Positions 17,830 through 26,606 of a stretch of DNA of 64,000 nucleotides are shown here, in pieces. Where the stretch lies: the NCBI GenBank assembly GCA_963840835.1, contig CAWJAM010000014.1, positions 359,177 through 423,176 on the forward strand, given 5' to 3'. Both the position numbers and the translations under genes were made by a program. Source of the DNA: Rubrobacter_D sp963840835 (lineage in GTDB: Bacteria > Actinomycetota > Rubrobacteria > Rubrobacterales > Rubrobacteraceae). Positions within the stretch are counted from its first letter, which is position 1, and every line of letters starts with the position of its first letter. The notes below the pieces were generated by a model. It was not told where the DNA came from, searched no databases, and saw only the letters and a program-made list of their open reading frames with translations.

Positions 17830-18444
17830 ATGGACTTCGATACCTCGTCGAGCGGTAAAGGCGGTGACCGCCCACCCCGTCGCGCCTCAGCCAACCCGCC
17901 TGCGGAAGGGCCGGCCAGCCGAAGCGAGTCGCACAGGGATCGCTACTTGCGGAAGGTCGCATCGGAGGAGTTGGTTTTCAGGATACCCGCGGGTTCCAGG
18001 AAAGCGGCACTCGTCCATCTCGGACTCGCCGCCTGGCGCGAGAACCTCTTCGATTCCAAGGACCTGGGCGAGGCTCGGGGCCGTGAGGTGGACGAAGCCG
18101 GCATGCTGAGGGCGCTCTACCGCTCTTCGATGGGGGAGATCGAGCACCTCCTCGGACCGATCCTCAAAGGCAAGCACGTGACCGTCGAGGGTCATCTGGC
18201 CGGCACCGGGCGCACCGCCCTGGAGCGCCTCGGCGCGGAGGTCGAGGAGCTGGGCCTCGAAGACGAGAAGCGCTACATAGATATGACCCCGGCGATCTTC
18301 GTGATGGCGGCCCTGGCCATGGCCGTCCGCTACGTCTCTCTGGGTCTCGACGACCAGGACCTCTACATCCTGGCCGGCATAGCCTTCGCCCTGATGTACG
18401 GTCTGCGCCCGTTCTTCTCCAAGATGCAGCGTCCAAGGGACTGA
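17830..18444 (+). CDS. hypothetical C-terminally membrane-anchored protein
   Basis: 204 residues. A polar, proline-rich N-terminus (~35 residues) is followed by a soluble helical region (LVHLGLAAWRENLFD, GEIEHLLGPILKGKH). Two hydrophobic segments near the end (AIFVMAALAMAVRYVSLG, LYILAGIAFALMYGL) suggest a hairpin membrane anchor. It sits 32 bp after the ATPase. Function not recognised. Confidence 0.6.
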   Translation: MDFDTSSSGKGGDRPPRRASANPPAEGPASRSESHRDRYLRKVASEELVFRIPAGSRKAALVHLGLAAWRENLFDSKDLGEARGREVDEAGMLRALYRSSMGEIEHLLGPILKGKHVTVEGHLAGTGRTALERLGAEVEELGLEDEKRYIDMTPAIFVMAALAMAVRYVSLGLDDQDLYILAGIAFALMYGLRPFFSKMQRPRD

Positions 18445-18450
18445 AGGCCC

Positions 18451-19425
18451 GTGGTGAGGACGGCCACCCACCTCATCTTCGCCGAGAGCTGCTGGTTCGC
18501 GACCTCGGCCGTCCTGAACGTTCACTACCAGGTCCCGGCGATGCTCGTCGTCGCGGTGACCTCCGTACTACCAGACGCCGACTACCCGAAGAGCTGGCCT
18601 GGCAACCGGTTGAGAACCGTCTCGGAAGGTCTCGACCGCTTCGTCGGCCATCGCAGCTTCCTGCACTCGCTGCTGGCCCTGGTACTGGTCACGGTCGTAC
18701 TCGGTCTGCCCTCGTGGTGGATTTTCGGTAACTCCACCCTGGCAATCGCCGTCTTCGTGGGTTACGGATCACACCTCTTCGCGGATATGATGGCCCTTGG
18801 CGGGGTCCAGCTATTCTGGCCCTCTCGCGCGATAGCAGTGTTCCCTGGCCGCGACGAGTACCGCGTCGTCCCAGGCTCCAATTCTGAGCGTGTCTTCGTC
18901 GCCGTGGCGCTCGTCGTCGCACTCCTCTTCTACCCGGTAAGTAGGGTAGGCTTCGACGGCCTGCTCTACCGCCTGGGGGGTGCGGATCAGGTCTACGGCA
19001 AGGTCAAGAAGGTTACGGACGGCGACACCGTCTCGGTAGAGGTCTACGGCCAGACCCAGCCCGTCCGGCTCATAGGGGTGGACACCCCAGAGACCGTGGC
19101 GCCGGGCCAACCCATAGGCTGCTACGGCAAGAAAGCGAGCGCCCACACGAAGAAGGCCCTGACGAAGAAGCTGGTAAGGTTGGAGATCCCACGCATAGGC
19201 GACTCCGAGGACGCATACGGCCGCACCCTCGCCTACGTCTACCTCGACGCGGACGAGGACGGCTCCTACGAGCACCTCTTCAACGAGGACCTCATCACCC
19301 TGGGCCTCGCTCGTACCACCACCTTCTCCCACGCCCACCGCCGAGGGTTCGAGCGCCTGCGCGAGGAGGCCGAGGAGCGCGGAGTTGGCCTCTGGAGCGC
19401 CTGCCCCGGAGCAACACTCTACTGA
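18451..19425 (+). CDS. fusion of YdjM-like membrane metal-hydrolase domain and thermonuclease (SNase) domain
   Basis: 324 residues in two parts. Residues 1-170 are a membrane domain of the YdjM/DUF457 type, with HLIFAES, LPDADYPKSW, HRSFLHSLL and GYGSHLFADMM carrying the His/Asp set and four or so hydrophobic helices. Residues 185-320 are a staphylococcal-nuclease fold: VTDGDTVSV, VRLIGVDTPE and YGRTLAYVYLD supply the calcium Asp, catalytic Glu and both Arg positions, so it should be active. If YdjM topology holds, the nuclease would lie just after the last helix. GTG 18451 starts 6 bp after the previous stop. Confidence 0.85.
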   Translation: MVRTATHLIFAESCWFATSAVLNVHYQVPAMLVVAVTSVLPDADYPKSWPGNRLRTVSEGLDRFVGHRSFLHSLLALVLVTVVLGLPSWWIFGNSTLAIAVFVGYGSHLFADMMALGGVQLFWPSRAIAVFPGRDEYRVVPGSNSERVFVAVALVVALLFYPVSRVGFDGLLYRLGGADQVYGKVKKVTDGDTVSVEVYGQTQPVRLIGVDTPETVAPGQPIGCYGKKASAHTKKALTKKLVRLEIPRIGDSEDAYGRTLAYVYLDADEDGSYEHLFNEDLITLGLARTTTFSHAHRRGFERLREEAEERGVGLWSACPGATLY

Positions 19426-19426
19426 A

Positions 19427-19463
19427 GCGGTTTTCGGGAAGTTCAACCTTTCCCGAAAACCGC
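19427..19463 (+). terminator. intrinsic terminator after the nuclease fusion gene
   Basis: Perfect 13-bp stem (19427-19439 with 19451-19463) around an 11-nt loop, starting two bases after the stop codon. Confidence 0.7.
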
Positions 19464-19469
19464 GCCATC

Positions 19470-19552
19470 AGCGGTCAGCCAAAGATGAAAAGCTGACGGC
19501 TGACCGCTCACAGCTTGCAAAAGGCCATGTGCAAACTGCTTTAATCGGCGGT
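19470..19552. repeat. GGTCAGCC/GGCTGACC hairpin plus TTGCAA hairpin, copy 2 of dispersed repeat
   Basis: An 11-bp stem (19470-19480 with 19498-19508) is followed by a second hairpin on TTGCA/TGCAA (19511-19540) and TTAATCGGCGGT, matching the layout at 15379-15428. The TCAGCGGTCAG core also occurs near 14467. Confidence 0.5.
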
Positions 19553-20230
19553 AGGCGTGACGGGACGCCGGTAGTGCGCGAGCAGGGCCTCCCGGTCCTC
19601 CTCTCGCTCACCCTCGATCCTTAGTGCCCCAGATCCTACGGCTTCGTCGGGGTCCATACGCCCCGCGGCCACGGCGAGGAAGGTCTCGGCGTCGCCCGTG
19701 ACGACCAGGTGGGTATCCGGCGCAGATCCCTGCCTTGCCTCCGCCTCCCCGCCGTTCCCAACCCGCAGGTGAAACGCCTCGCCGTCGATGCGGAGCTCGT
19801 AGATGCCCGATCTGGCATCCCCGCCTCCGAGAGCCGCCCGCATCGCCACCGCGGCCCAGCCAGCCCTCAGGTCTTCATCCTCGCGCGGGGCGTCCATGAG
19901 GCCAGCCCCCCACCGCGAGAGGGCCACGAGTACCGGCTCGAGCGACCGCCCAAGCCCCGTCAGCTCGTAGACGTTCGATCCGGCAGGCGGCGGCAAGGTT
20001 GCCCGCCGGACCATCCCCTCCCCCTCTAGCGTCTTGAGCCTCCCGGCGAGCAGGTTCGTCCCGATCCCCGGCAACCCCCCCAACAAGTCCTTGAACCGCT
20101 TCGGCCCCGTAGAGAGCTCGCGCACCAATAAGAGCGTCCACCGCTCGCCAACCACGTCGAGCGCCCTCGCTACCGTGCAATGCTGCCCGTAACTCCTCTT
20201 CTTACCCATCTTCGGCCCGTCCTTTTTCAC
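19541..20230 (-). CDS. HxlR-family regulator with C-terminal SCP2-like domain
   Basis: 229 residues. Residues 8-105 are an HxlR winged helix (CTVARALDVVGERWTLLL, RFKDLLGGLPGIGTNLL, YELTGLGRSLEPVL). Residues ~120-215 resemble a sterol-carrier SCP2 fold (HLVVTGDAETFLAVAAGR). HxlR/SCP2 fusions are common in actinobacteria and may sense a hydrophobic ligand. ATG 20230, or ATG 20209 (MGKKRSYGQHC), is the start. Divergent from the sigma factor gene, sharing a 120-bp promoter region. Confidence 0.85.
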   Translation of the reverse strand: MKKDGPKMGKKRSYGQHCTVARALDVVGERWTLLLVRELSTGPKRFKDLLGGLPGIGTNLLAGRLKTLEGEGMVRRATLPPPAGSNVYELTGLGRSLEPVLVALSRWGAGLMDAPREDEDLRAGWAAVAMRAALGGGDARSGIYELRIDGEAFHLRVGNGGEAEARQGSAPDTHLVVTGDAETFLAVAAGRMDPDEAVGSGALRIEGEREEDREALLAHYRRPVTPTAD

Positions 20231-20261
20231 TACGTTGCTGCTACTTTCCGCTGTATATACT

Positions 20262-20291
20262 TGACAATTATATAGTGAATAGTTTATAATA
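20262..20291 (+). promoter_or_regulatory. strong vegetative-type promoter for the sigma factor gene
   Basis: TTGACA (20262-20267), 18-bp spacer, TATAAT (20286-20291): a perfect -35 and -10. Transcription would begin near 20298, about 50 nt before the chosen ATG. Confidence 0.75.
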
Positions 20292-20350
20292 CTACTGTGA
20301 TTAATTCAAGAGAACGTGACATAGGAATCCCCAGGGAGGGAGAGACTTTC

Positions 20351-21232
20351 ATGCCTACGACTTCGCTAAGTGACAGAAGGACTGCGGCGATGCGCGCCGA
20401 GGAGCGGCCATTGGAGACGCCGGATCTCCTCCCCGGCTACTTCGCCCGCATCGACAAGGGCAAGCTGCTCACGCGCGCCGAGGAGGTTGACCTTAGCAAG
20501 AGGGCCAGGGCCGGTGATGTGCGGGCCCGTCAGAGGCTAGTCGAGAAGAACCTCAGGCTCGTGGTATCTGTGGCCAAGAAGTATCGGGGGATGGGGCTGC
20601 CGTTCGAGGACCTCATTCAGGAGGGCAACATAGGCCTCATGAAGGCGGTCGAGAAGTTCGACCCCGACCGGGGCTGGAGGTTCTCCACGTATGCTACCTG
20701 GTGGGTGAGGCAGGCCGTGCAGAGGGCTGTCGCCGACAAGGGGCGCACCATCAGGATCCCGGTGCACAGGGGCGACAAGCTTCGCAAGATGGCCCGCGTC
20801 TACAACGAGCTTTCCTCCGAGATGGAGCGCGAGCCCGCCGATGAGGAAGTGGCCGGGCGGCTCGGCTGGCCTGTGGAGGACGTTCGCGACCTGAAGGGCT
20901 CACTGTGGGATGCCACCAGCCTGAACCAGCCTCTCGGCTCCGACGCCGACGCCTCGGAGGTCGGCGAGTTCATAGAGGATGAGGGGGCCTCAGAGGTCGC
21001 TGGCGCGGTGATAGGCGAGATGGAGATGGGCTGGCTCGCCGAGGCCGTGGAGGGCCTGCCCGAGCGCCATCGTCACGTCCTCGTCAAGCGCTACGGCCTT
21101 GGCGACGAGGAGACGGCGACGCTGGCGCGCTTGAGCGACGAGCTCGGGATTTCTCGCGAGCGCGTCAGGCAGCTGCAGCGCGAGGCCGAGCGCATGCTGG
21201 CCCGCGGGGAGTACGGTCGCGCGGCCGCCTAA
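20351..21232 (+). CDS. RpoD-like sigma-70 factor (group 1/2)
   Basis: 293 residues with regions 1.2 to 4.2: DLLPGYFARIDKGKLLTRAEE, the region 2 core QRLVEKNLRLVVSVAKKY, EDLIQEGNIGLMKAVEKF, FSTYATWWVRQAV (promoter melting and -10 reading), region 3 RIPVHRGDKLRKM, and region 4.2 LGISRERVRQLQREAERML. Lacks a long 1.1 domain, so it is probably a group 2 (alternative vegetative) factor. ATG 20351 is downstream of ggaggg; a GTG at 20297 would sit at the predicted transcription start. Confidence 0.9.
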   Translation: MPTTSLSDRRTAAMRAEERPLETPDLLPGYFARIDKGKLLTRAEEVDLSKRARAGDVRARQRLVEKNLRLVVSVAKKYRGMGLPFEDLIQEGNIGLMKAVEKFDPDRGWRFSTYATWWVRQAVQRAVADKGRTIRIPVHRGDKLRKMARVYNELSSEMEREPADEEVAGRLGWPVEDVRDLKGSLWDATSLNQPLGSDADASEVGEFIEDEGASEVAGAVIGEMEMGWLAEAVEGLPERHRHVLVKRYGLGDEETATLARLSDELGISRERVRQLQREAERMLARGEYGRAAA

Positions 21233-21261
21233 GGCTCCGCAGGAACCCTTAGAACCTGACC

Positions 21262-21292
21262 GGGGGCGCCGTTACCCTTACGCGGTGCCCCC
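21262..21292 (+). terminator. intrinsic terminator after the sigma factor
   Basis: GC-rich 10-bp stem (21262-21271 with 21283-21292, one G-U pair), 11-nt loop, followed by ttta. Confidence 0.75.
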
Positions 21293-21334
21293 TTTATCGT
21301 GCCGCAGATACCTGGTGGGGAGTGTCCTTATCGC

Positions 21335-21505
21335 ATGAGCGAGGAACAGAGGCTGCTCAGGGTCGGGGTGCTGGGCGCGGGGCCGATCTCGCAGGCGGCT
21401 CACTTCGAGGCCTGCCGCAAGGCGAAGAACGCCGAGCTCTACGCCATCTGCGAGGTGGCGGAGGATCTGCTGGAGAGGATGTCTGCGATACACGCCCCGA
21501 TATAG
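21335..21505 (+). pseudogene. N-terminal remnant of a Gfo/Idh/MocA oxidoreductase
   Basis: About 55 residues that read like the start of an NAD(P)-dependent Gfo/Idh/MocA enzyme: RVGVLGAGPISQAAHFEAC, then NAELYAICEVAEDLLERM, and a stop right after AIHAP. The family is normally ~330 residues. Everything after the first beta-alpha-beta unit is gone. Confidence 0.7.
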
Positions 21506-21849
21506 GCTGAACGCGCTCTATGGGCTAGTAGTTTTTGAGTTGGCTGATAGCGAGCGCTGAAGGCCTATATCGAGGATAGGCTCGGTACAACGGTACAAGA
21601 GATTTGCAACCGTTCATATATTCGTGGCATTGCGCCGCCCCGGTCGATTGAAGACAATAAGTGCCGGAGGTGGCGATGAGGGCATTGGTTACGACGTACC
21701 CGCGTTACGCACGGCTTTGGCGCAGGGCACGTTCTGGCGAAGAAGGTCTCGACGGAAGAAAAGCAACCGCTGGGGGAGGACGGGAGAAAAGCCATGACTA
21801 GCAACGGTCGGGGGCAGGCGACGCTGGAGCGCACCCTCGGGCTCGGTAC
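21506..21849. other. intergenic region without a gene
   Basis: No supported frame. Contains a GGCTGATAGCGAGCGCTGA sequence at about 21541 of the CTGA-rich type seen in other gaps. Confidence 0.4.
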
Positions 21850-22130
21850 GGTCGGAGACCCGCGACGCCAGGCGCACCATCCCGCGGGCCGTGCTGATCA
21901 CCGCGCTGATTTGCGGCGCTCTGTTCGTCGTCACCGCCTACGCGACGCAGTTGGCCCATCCGGGCGCCTCCTTCGAGAACCCGGACTCCGCGGCTTTCGA
22001 GATCCCCCGCGTGATCGGCGGCAACCTGTTCGCCTCGTTCTTCCTCGCAGGCCTGGTCGTCGCCCAGTTCGCCGCGGGGCTCGCCATCCAGGCCACATCG
22101 TCGCGGCTGCCGCACGTCTACGTCAACCAA
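21850..22130 (+). pseudogene. internal fragment of an amino acid/amine permease (APC family)
   Basis: A frame without a proper start reads RRTIPRAVLITALICGALFVV, QLAHPGASFENPDSAAFEI and LAGLVVAQFAAGLAIQATSSRL, which is the middle (helices ~7-8) of an APC-superfamily permease. After that the frame becomes non-homologous. This block is exactly what is missing from the permease remnant at 22460-23239, suggesting a rearranged or second decayed copy. Confidence 0.65.
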
Positions 22131-22459
22131 GTCGGCCCGGCGGGAACCCTGAACTTCGTGGGAGAGAGCACCGTCGTCTCTGCGGACGGGGAGGTAGACG
22201 CGCAAGCTGGCTCCTCGGAAGAGGAGGTACCGGGCGTGAGCCTGCTTCTCCCGGCCAGGAGTAGCGCGAGGCAGGACTACCTGAGCGAGCTGAGATCCCC
22301 AATGCCCGGCGTCAAGAACGTCACGTCCGCCTCGAAGCCCGGGACAAGGACGTAAAGCAACTCTGCCTCATAGCTGATCGTCGGCGGGGACCGCGGGGTT
22401 CACCGCCCTGACCTCGAAAGAGCCGTAGGCAACCTTCAGAGACAGGAGAAGGGGTGAGT

Positions 22460-23239
22460 ATGGAGCACAGAGAAGCATCCAGGGCCGGTGTTGGCGCTGC
22501 GTCGGGCGTAGGCACCCGAGGGTACGACAGGCTCAAGCCCAACGCGGTAGGACTCTTCGAGGTCATCTTCATGGCGGTCGCCACGGCGGCCCCGATCACC
22601 GCAATGACAGGCAACGTGCCCGTGGCCGTCGGTTTCGGCAATGGGACGGGCGCTCCGGCGGGTTAGATCTTCGCCACCGGGGCCTTCTACGGGTACATCT
22701 CCCACGGTCTGGGCCAGGTGGTGGGCATGGCATCAGGGCTTCTGGCCTGCCTCGCTTACATAGTCTTCGAGGCCTCCCTGATCGGGATCTCCTCCTCCTT
22801 CGCGCAGACTACTTTCCAGGATCAGCTAGGGCTGGCGGTCCCCTGGCAGGCCCTGATGGCGATCCTCGGCACGTTCGCCATCCTGGTGGTGCAGACGCTG
22901 TGCTCGTTCGCGGTCATCGGCTATTTCCGTAACAACCACCCGGAGGCGCGCCACTGGTTCAAGACTTTCCTCGCCCCGCTGCTCGGCGGCATCGGCATGG
23001 CCACGGTCGTGCTGCTGCTACTTCTCAACTCGGCCACCGCCGCCGGTGACGCCTCCGAGACGATCCTCTTCAAGCTCATACCCTGGATCATCATCGGCGT
23101 CTTCCTGGCTGGCGTGGGTCTCGCGCTCTACCTGCGCGCGAGAAACCCCGAGAGGTACCGCAGGATCGTCTACGAGGATACGATGGAGCGGCCCGATGCC
23201 GACAGCGCGGTTGGCTCCGCGGAGCCGCAGAGAAGATAA
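22460..23239 (+). pseudogene. APC-family amine/amino acid permease, broken by nonsense codon and deletions
   Basis: Good ribosome site (aggag, 22444-22448) and an intact beginning: LKPNAVGLFEVIFMAVATAAPITAMTG, then VAVGFGNGTGAPAG and TAG at 22664. The same frame continues after the stop with ATGAFYGYISHGLGQVVGMASG and ends ILFKLIPWIIIGVFLAGVGLALYLR...RYRRIVYEDT. Blocks after GAPAG and after WQALMAILG are deleted; only about half of the ~500-residue family length remains. It lies 34 bp ahead of the copper amine oxidase, so the original pair imported and oxidised an amine. Confidence 0.8.
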
Positions 23240-23273
23240 TGGCACAAAGACCGCGATGAGAGAGGAGTAGATC

Positions 23274-25193
23274 GTGGCTATGACAGAACGACCGGCCGCC
23301 GTGGCCGATCATCCCCTGGCGCCGCTGACGTTGGAGGAGGTAAGGGAGGCGGTCGGCATAGTGCGCGAGGAACGCGACCTCGGCCCAAGGCACCGCTTCG
23401 CCGGCCTCACCCTGAACGAGCCGCCCAAGGAGGACGTGCTCGCCTTCGAGGACGGAGATACCTTCGAGCGCGAGGCCTTCGCGGTCATCCTCGACGGGAA
23501 CGACGGGTCCACCTACGAGGCCGTGATCTCGCTGACGCGCGGCGCCGTTACCTCGTGGACGCACGTCCCGAACGTCCAGCCGCCCATAGTGCTCGAGGAG
23601 TTCGACGAGTGCGAGGCGGCCTGCAAGGAGAGCCCCGAGTTTCAGGAGGCCCTGCGCAAGCGCGGCATCGAGGACATGGACCGCGTGCTCGTGGACCCGT
23701 GGTCGGCGGGGAGCTACGGCGACGAGGAGGGACGTCGTCTATCCCGCGCGCTTACCTGGGTCTACGTCGAGGACGACCATAACGCCTACGCGCACCCCGT
23801 GGACAACCTCGTCACCATCGTCGACCTCAACGAGACGGAGGTAGTCAGGGTAGAGGACCACGGCGTCGTCCCGATCCCTCAGGAGTCTGGGGCCTACGAG
23901 CCTAACGGCAGGCCCACGCGCGCCGGTCTCAAGCCGCTGGAGATCACCCAGCCCGACGGCCCGAGCTTCGAGGTAGACGGGCACGAGATCCGCTGGCAGA
24001 AGTGGAGCTTCCGGATAGGCTTCACCCCGCGCGAGGGGCTGGTCCTCTACACTGTCGGTTACGAGGATGGCGGGCGCGTGCGGCCCGTCCTCTACCGGGC
24101 CTCCCTCTCGGAGATGGTCGTTCCCTACGGCGACCCGCGCCCGGGACAGTGGCGCAAGAACGCTTTCGACGCGGGCGAGTACAACGTCGGGGCCCTGGCC
24201 AACTCGCTCGAGCTCGGTTGCGACTGCCTCGGCGAGATCCGCTACTTCGACGCCGTCATGGTCAACGGCGCGGGCGACCCCGTACAGATCAAGAACGCCG
24301 TCTGCCTGCACGAGGAGGATGCCGGCCTCGGCTGGAAGCATTACGATATGAGGGCAGATACCGCTGAAGTCAGGCGCTCCAGGCGCCTGGTCGTCTCGTT
24401 TATCGCGACCGTTGCGAACTACGAGTACGGTTTCTACTGGAACTTCTACCAGGACGGGACGATCGAGTTCGACGGCAAGCTCACAGGCATCGTCTCAACA
24501 GGTGCCGTCGAGCCCGGCGTGAAGCCCGCCCACGGCCAGCTCCTCAACAAAGACGGTCTCTACGGCCCTATCCACCAGCACTTCATGAACTTCCGACTCG
24601 ACCTCGACGTGGACGGCCACGACAACCGGATCTACGAGGTGCACACCGAGGCGGTACCTCCCGGCGACGCGAACCCGAACGGCAACGCCTACCTTTCGAA
24701 GTCCACGTTGCTTGAGCGCGAGTCCGAGGCCCAGCACACCGTCGATGCGATGTCCGCCCGTCACTGGCGCGTGGAGAGCACCGGGACGAAAAACAAGGTC
24801 GGGGAGCCCTGCGCTTACCGCCTGATCCCGCTCAGCACCAACGTCCTGCCGTTCTTCCAGCCCGACAGCGCGGTGGCCAGCAGGGCCGGGTTCGCGACCA
24901 GGCATTTCTGGGCGACCCGGTTCTCACAGGACGAGCGTCACGCGGCCGGTACCTACCCCAACCAGAACCCTGGCGACGGCCTGCCGAAGTACGTGGAGCA
25001 GGACCGCCCGCTGGAGGGTGAGGACGTGGTCGTCTGGTACACGCTCGGCGCGCACCACGTGGCAAGGCTCGAAGATTGGCCCGTCATGCCTGTGCAGCAC
25101 GCCGGCTTCAAGCTCGAGCCGGTCGGCTTCTTCGACGAGAACCCCGCGCTAGACGTGCCGCCCCCCGACAGTCACTGCCACCACGACGCCTGA
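23274..25193 (+). CDS. copper-containing primary amine oxidase
   Basis: 639 residues, full length. Oxidises primary amines to aldehydes with release of ammonia and H2O2. The topaquinone precursor is Tyr383 in ANYEYG; the catalytic base is Asp299 in FDAGEYNVG; copper ligands are His434 and His436 (HQH) with a third at His594/595 in GAHHVARLEDW. All key residues are present. GTG 23274 with aggag 6 nt upstream; ATG 23280 is the alternative. No signal peptide, so probably cytoplasmic. Its presumed permease partner upstream is broken. Confidence 0.95.
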   Translation: MAMTERPAAVADHPLAPLTLEEVREAVGIVREERDLGPRHRFAGLTLNEPPKEDVLAFEDGDTFEREAFAVILDGNDGSTYEAVISLTRGAVTSWTHVPNVQPPIVLEEFDECEAACKESPEFQEALRKRGIEDMDRVLVDPWSAGSYGDEEGRRLSRALTWVYVEDDHNAYAHPVDNLVTIVDLNETEVVRVEDHGVVPIPQESGAYEPNGRPTRAGLKPLEITQPDGPSFEVDGHEIRWQKWSFRIGFTPREGLVLYTVGYEDGGRVRPVLYRASLSEMVVPYGDPRPGQWRKNAFDAGEYNVGALANSLELGCDCLGEIRYFDAVMVNGAGDPVQIKNAVCLHEEDAGLGWKHYDMRADTAEVRRSRRLVVSFIATVANYEYGFYWNFYQDGTIEFDGKLTGIVSTGAVEPGVKPAHGQLLNKDGLYGPIHQHFMNFRLDLDVDGHDNRIYEVHTEAVPPGDANPNGNAYLSKSTLLERESEAQHTVDAMSARHWRVESTGTKNKVGEPCAYRLIPLSTNVLPFFQPDSAVASRAGFATRHFWATRFSQDERHAAGTYPNQNPGDGLPKYVEQDRPLEGEDVVVWYTLGAHHVARLEDWPVMPVQHAGFKLEPVGFFDENPALDVPPPDSHCHHDA

Positions 25194-25284
25194 CCAACCT
25201 CGACATCTTCCCGTCCTCGTAAGTAGCCGACCGGGACTTTACTAGCGGGCCGGACCGACCGCGCCCGTCGCTCTTCCGGCCTCG

Positions 25285-25410
25285 CCCGAGAGTTCCTCGG
25301 TGAGATCCTCACCAACGCGGCCCACTTCCTGGCGTCGGGCGAGGCCTCCTGAATAACGGGGGCCGTGCTTCCGGTAGATGGTGGTCCCTGGCCCCCAGCC
25401 GTGGCCGCTG
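25285..25410 (+). pseudogene. C-terminal remnant of a short-chain dehydrogenase
   Basis: One frame reads AAHFLASGEAS, TGA, ITGAVLPVDGG, the characteristic C-terminal end of SDR enzymes with an in-frame stop. Nothing of the catalytic core remains. Confidence 0.6.
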
Positions 25411-25597
25411 CTTCAGCGGTCACTCCCACTGCCGCCCCTGGAACGCCGAAGCAGCGGTGAGCACGATAATCGTCGCCACTACAATGCAGTAGAAGGGGTG
25501 AACCACGACGTTCGGTGAATGATCCTGGTTTGTGGCTACACCGTGGGTTCGAGCGTCGGGCTCCCAGTAACCTGATCGTTTGTTCCTACTTTCATGC

Positions 25598-25612
25598 TAC
25601 ACTAGAAACGTG
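25598..25612 (+). promoter_or_regulatory. leaderless promoter at the antitoxin start
   Basis: TACACT at 25598-25603 is followed by six bases and GTG at 25610, placing the transcription start on the start codon. No Shine-Dalgarno precedes the GTG. This is a standard arrangement for leaderless actinobacterial messages. Confidence 0.6.
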
Positions 25613-25948
25613 AATACTTCAGTGGCGAGAGAGGCTTCGTACATCAGGGAGGTCGGTCACTTGAGCGACCGGGACATCGCGCGGGCCACGGGCGCGGGCG
25701 TGAGCACGGTCGGGTCCTGGATGCGGCGCACGCGGGTGCCGACCGGAGAGCGCGCGGAGCGATTGGCGGAGTTGTCGGCGGTGGTTGAACGTCTGGCGCG
25801 TGTGATAGATCCGGACTACATACCGGTGTGGCTCCGTAAGCCGATCATCGCTCTAGACGACGAGAAACCGCTCGATGTGCTGGCCAGTGGCGAGTACCGC
25901 AGGCTTTCGCGCGTGATCTCCGAGCTCGAGTCGCCAACTTTCGCTTAG
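25610..25948 (+). CDS. Xre/MbcA/ParS-type antitoxin
   Basis: 112 residues. An N-terminal helix-turn-helix (HLSDRDIARATGAGVSTVGSW) and C-terminal toxin-binding domain (VIDPDYIPVWLRKPIIALDDEKPLDVLASGEYRRL). It neutralises the RES-domain toxin encoded 25 bp downstream and probably represses the operon. The leaderless GTG start fits tight control of antitoxin supply. Confidence 0.85.
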   Translation: MNTSVAREASYIREVGHLSDRDIARATGAGVSTVGSWMRRTRVPTGERAERLAELSAVVERLARVIDPDYIPVWLRKPIIALDDEKPLDVLASGEYRRLSRVISELESPTFA

Positions 25949-25973
25949 GATCCTGAGCGGTTCGCCGTTCAGT

Positions 25974-26501
25974 GTGGAGTTTGTCGAGCCGGCGATTGTC
26001 GGCGGGGTGTTCTTTCGCCACGTACCCGCCGGTGGGGCTCCCCTGTTGCGGCCCGATCCCCCCGCCGACGGGCGCTGGCAGCGCGGCGAGATGGTCGAAG
26101 GCTTCTATCTGGCCGCGGACGAGCAGACGGCATGGGCGGAATGGTACCGGGCGCTCGCGGAGTTGGCGGTGCCCCCGATGCGCCAGATGCCGCGTGACTT
26201 ATGGCGCTTCGAAGTCGACCTGGAAGGCATCGCCGATCTTTCCGACGTCGGAGGGCTGGAGGCAGTGGGTCTGCCCCGACCGGTGCCTTCCCGGAGACAG
26301 TGGCCACGATTTCAGGCGGTCGGTGAGGCCTTGGCGGAGAGTGGGTGGAGGGGGATCCTCTACCCTTCTGCGGCGCGATCGGAGAGTGAGGTTGCCATTT
26401 GTGTGTTCCGAAGGGGAGGCGATCTGGTGGGCATCGAGCCCCTGGGTCCGCCAACCCGTTACGACGAGCCCCCAGCACCTCCTAGTGGACTAAGGACCTG
26501 A
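25974..26501 (+). CDS. RES-domain toxin
   Basis: 175 residues of the RES family, toxins that degrade NAD+ or transfer ADP-ribose. The name-giving residues can be placed: Arg in FFRHVPA, Glu in TAWAEWYRA and Ser in ILYPSAAR. Gene order antitoxin-toxin is usual for Xre/RES modules. GTG 25974 gives normal length. Confidence 0.85.
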   Translation: MEFVEPAIVGGVFFRHVPAGGAPLLRPDPPADGRWQRGEMVEGFYLAADEQTAWAEWYRALAELAVPPMRQMPRDLWRFEVDLEGIADLSDVGGLEAVGLPRPVPSRRQWPRFQAVGEALAESGWRGILYPSAARSESEVAICVFRRGGDLVGIEPLGPPTRYDEPPAPPSGLRT

Positions 26502-26606
26502 AGATAATCTCAGACGCCTGCGACGAAGAGGTGGCACGCAGGATCGGCTACACGGCCGGCGGTAGGGCGATGTCCGGGTGGCAAACGATGTAGCTTTGGA
26601 GCCTCT

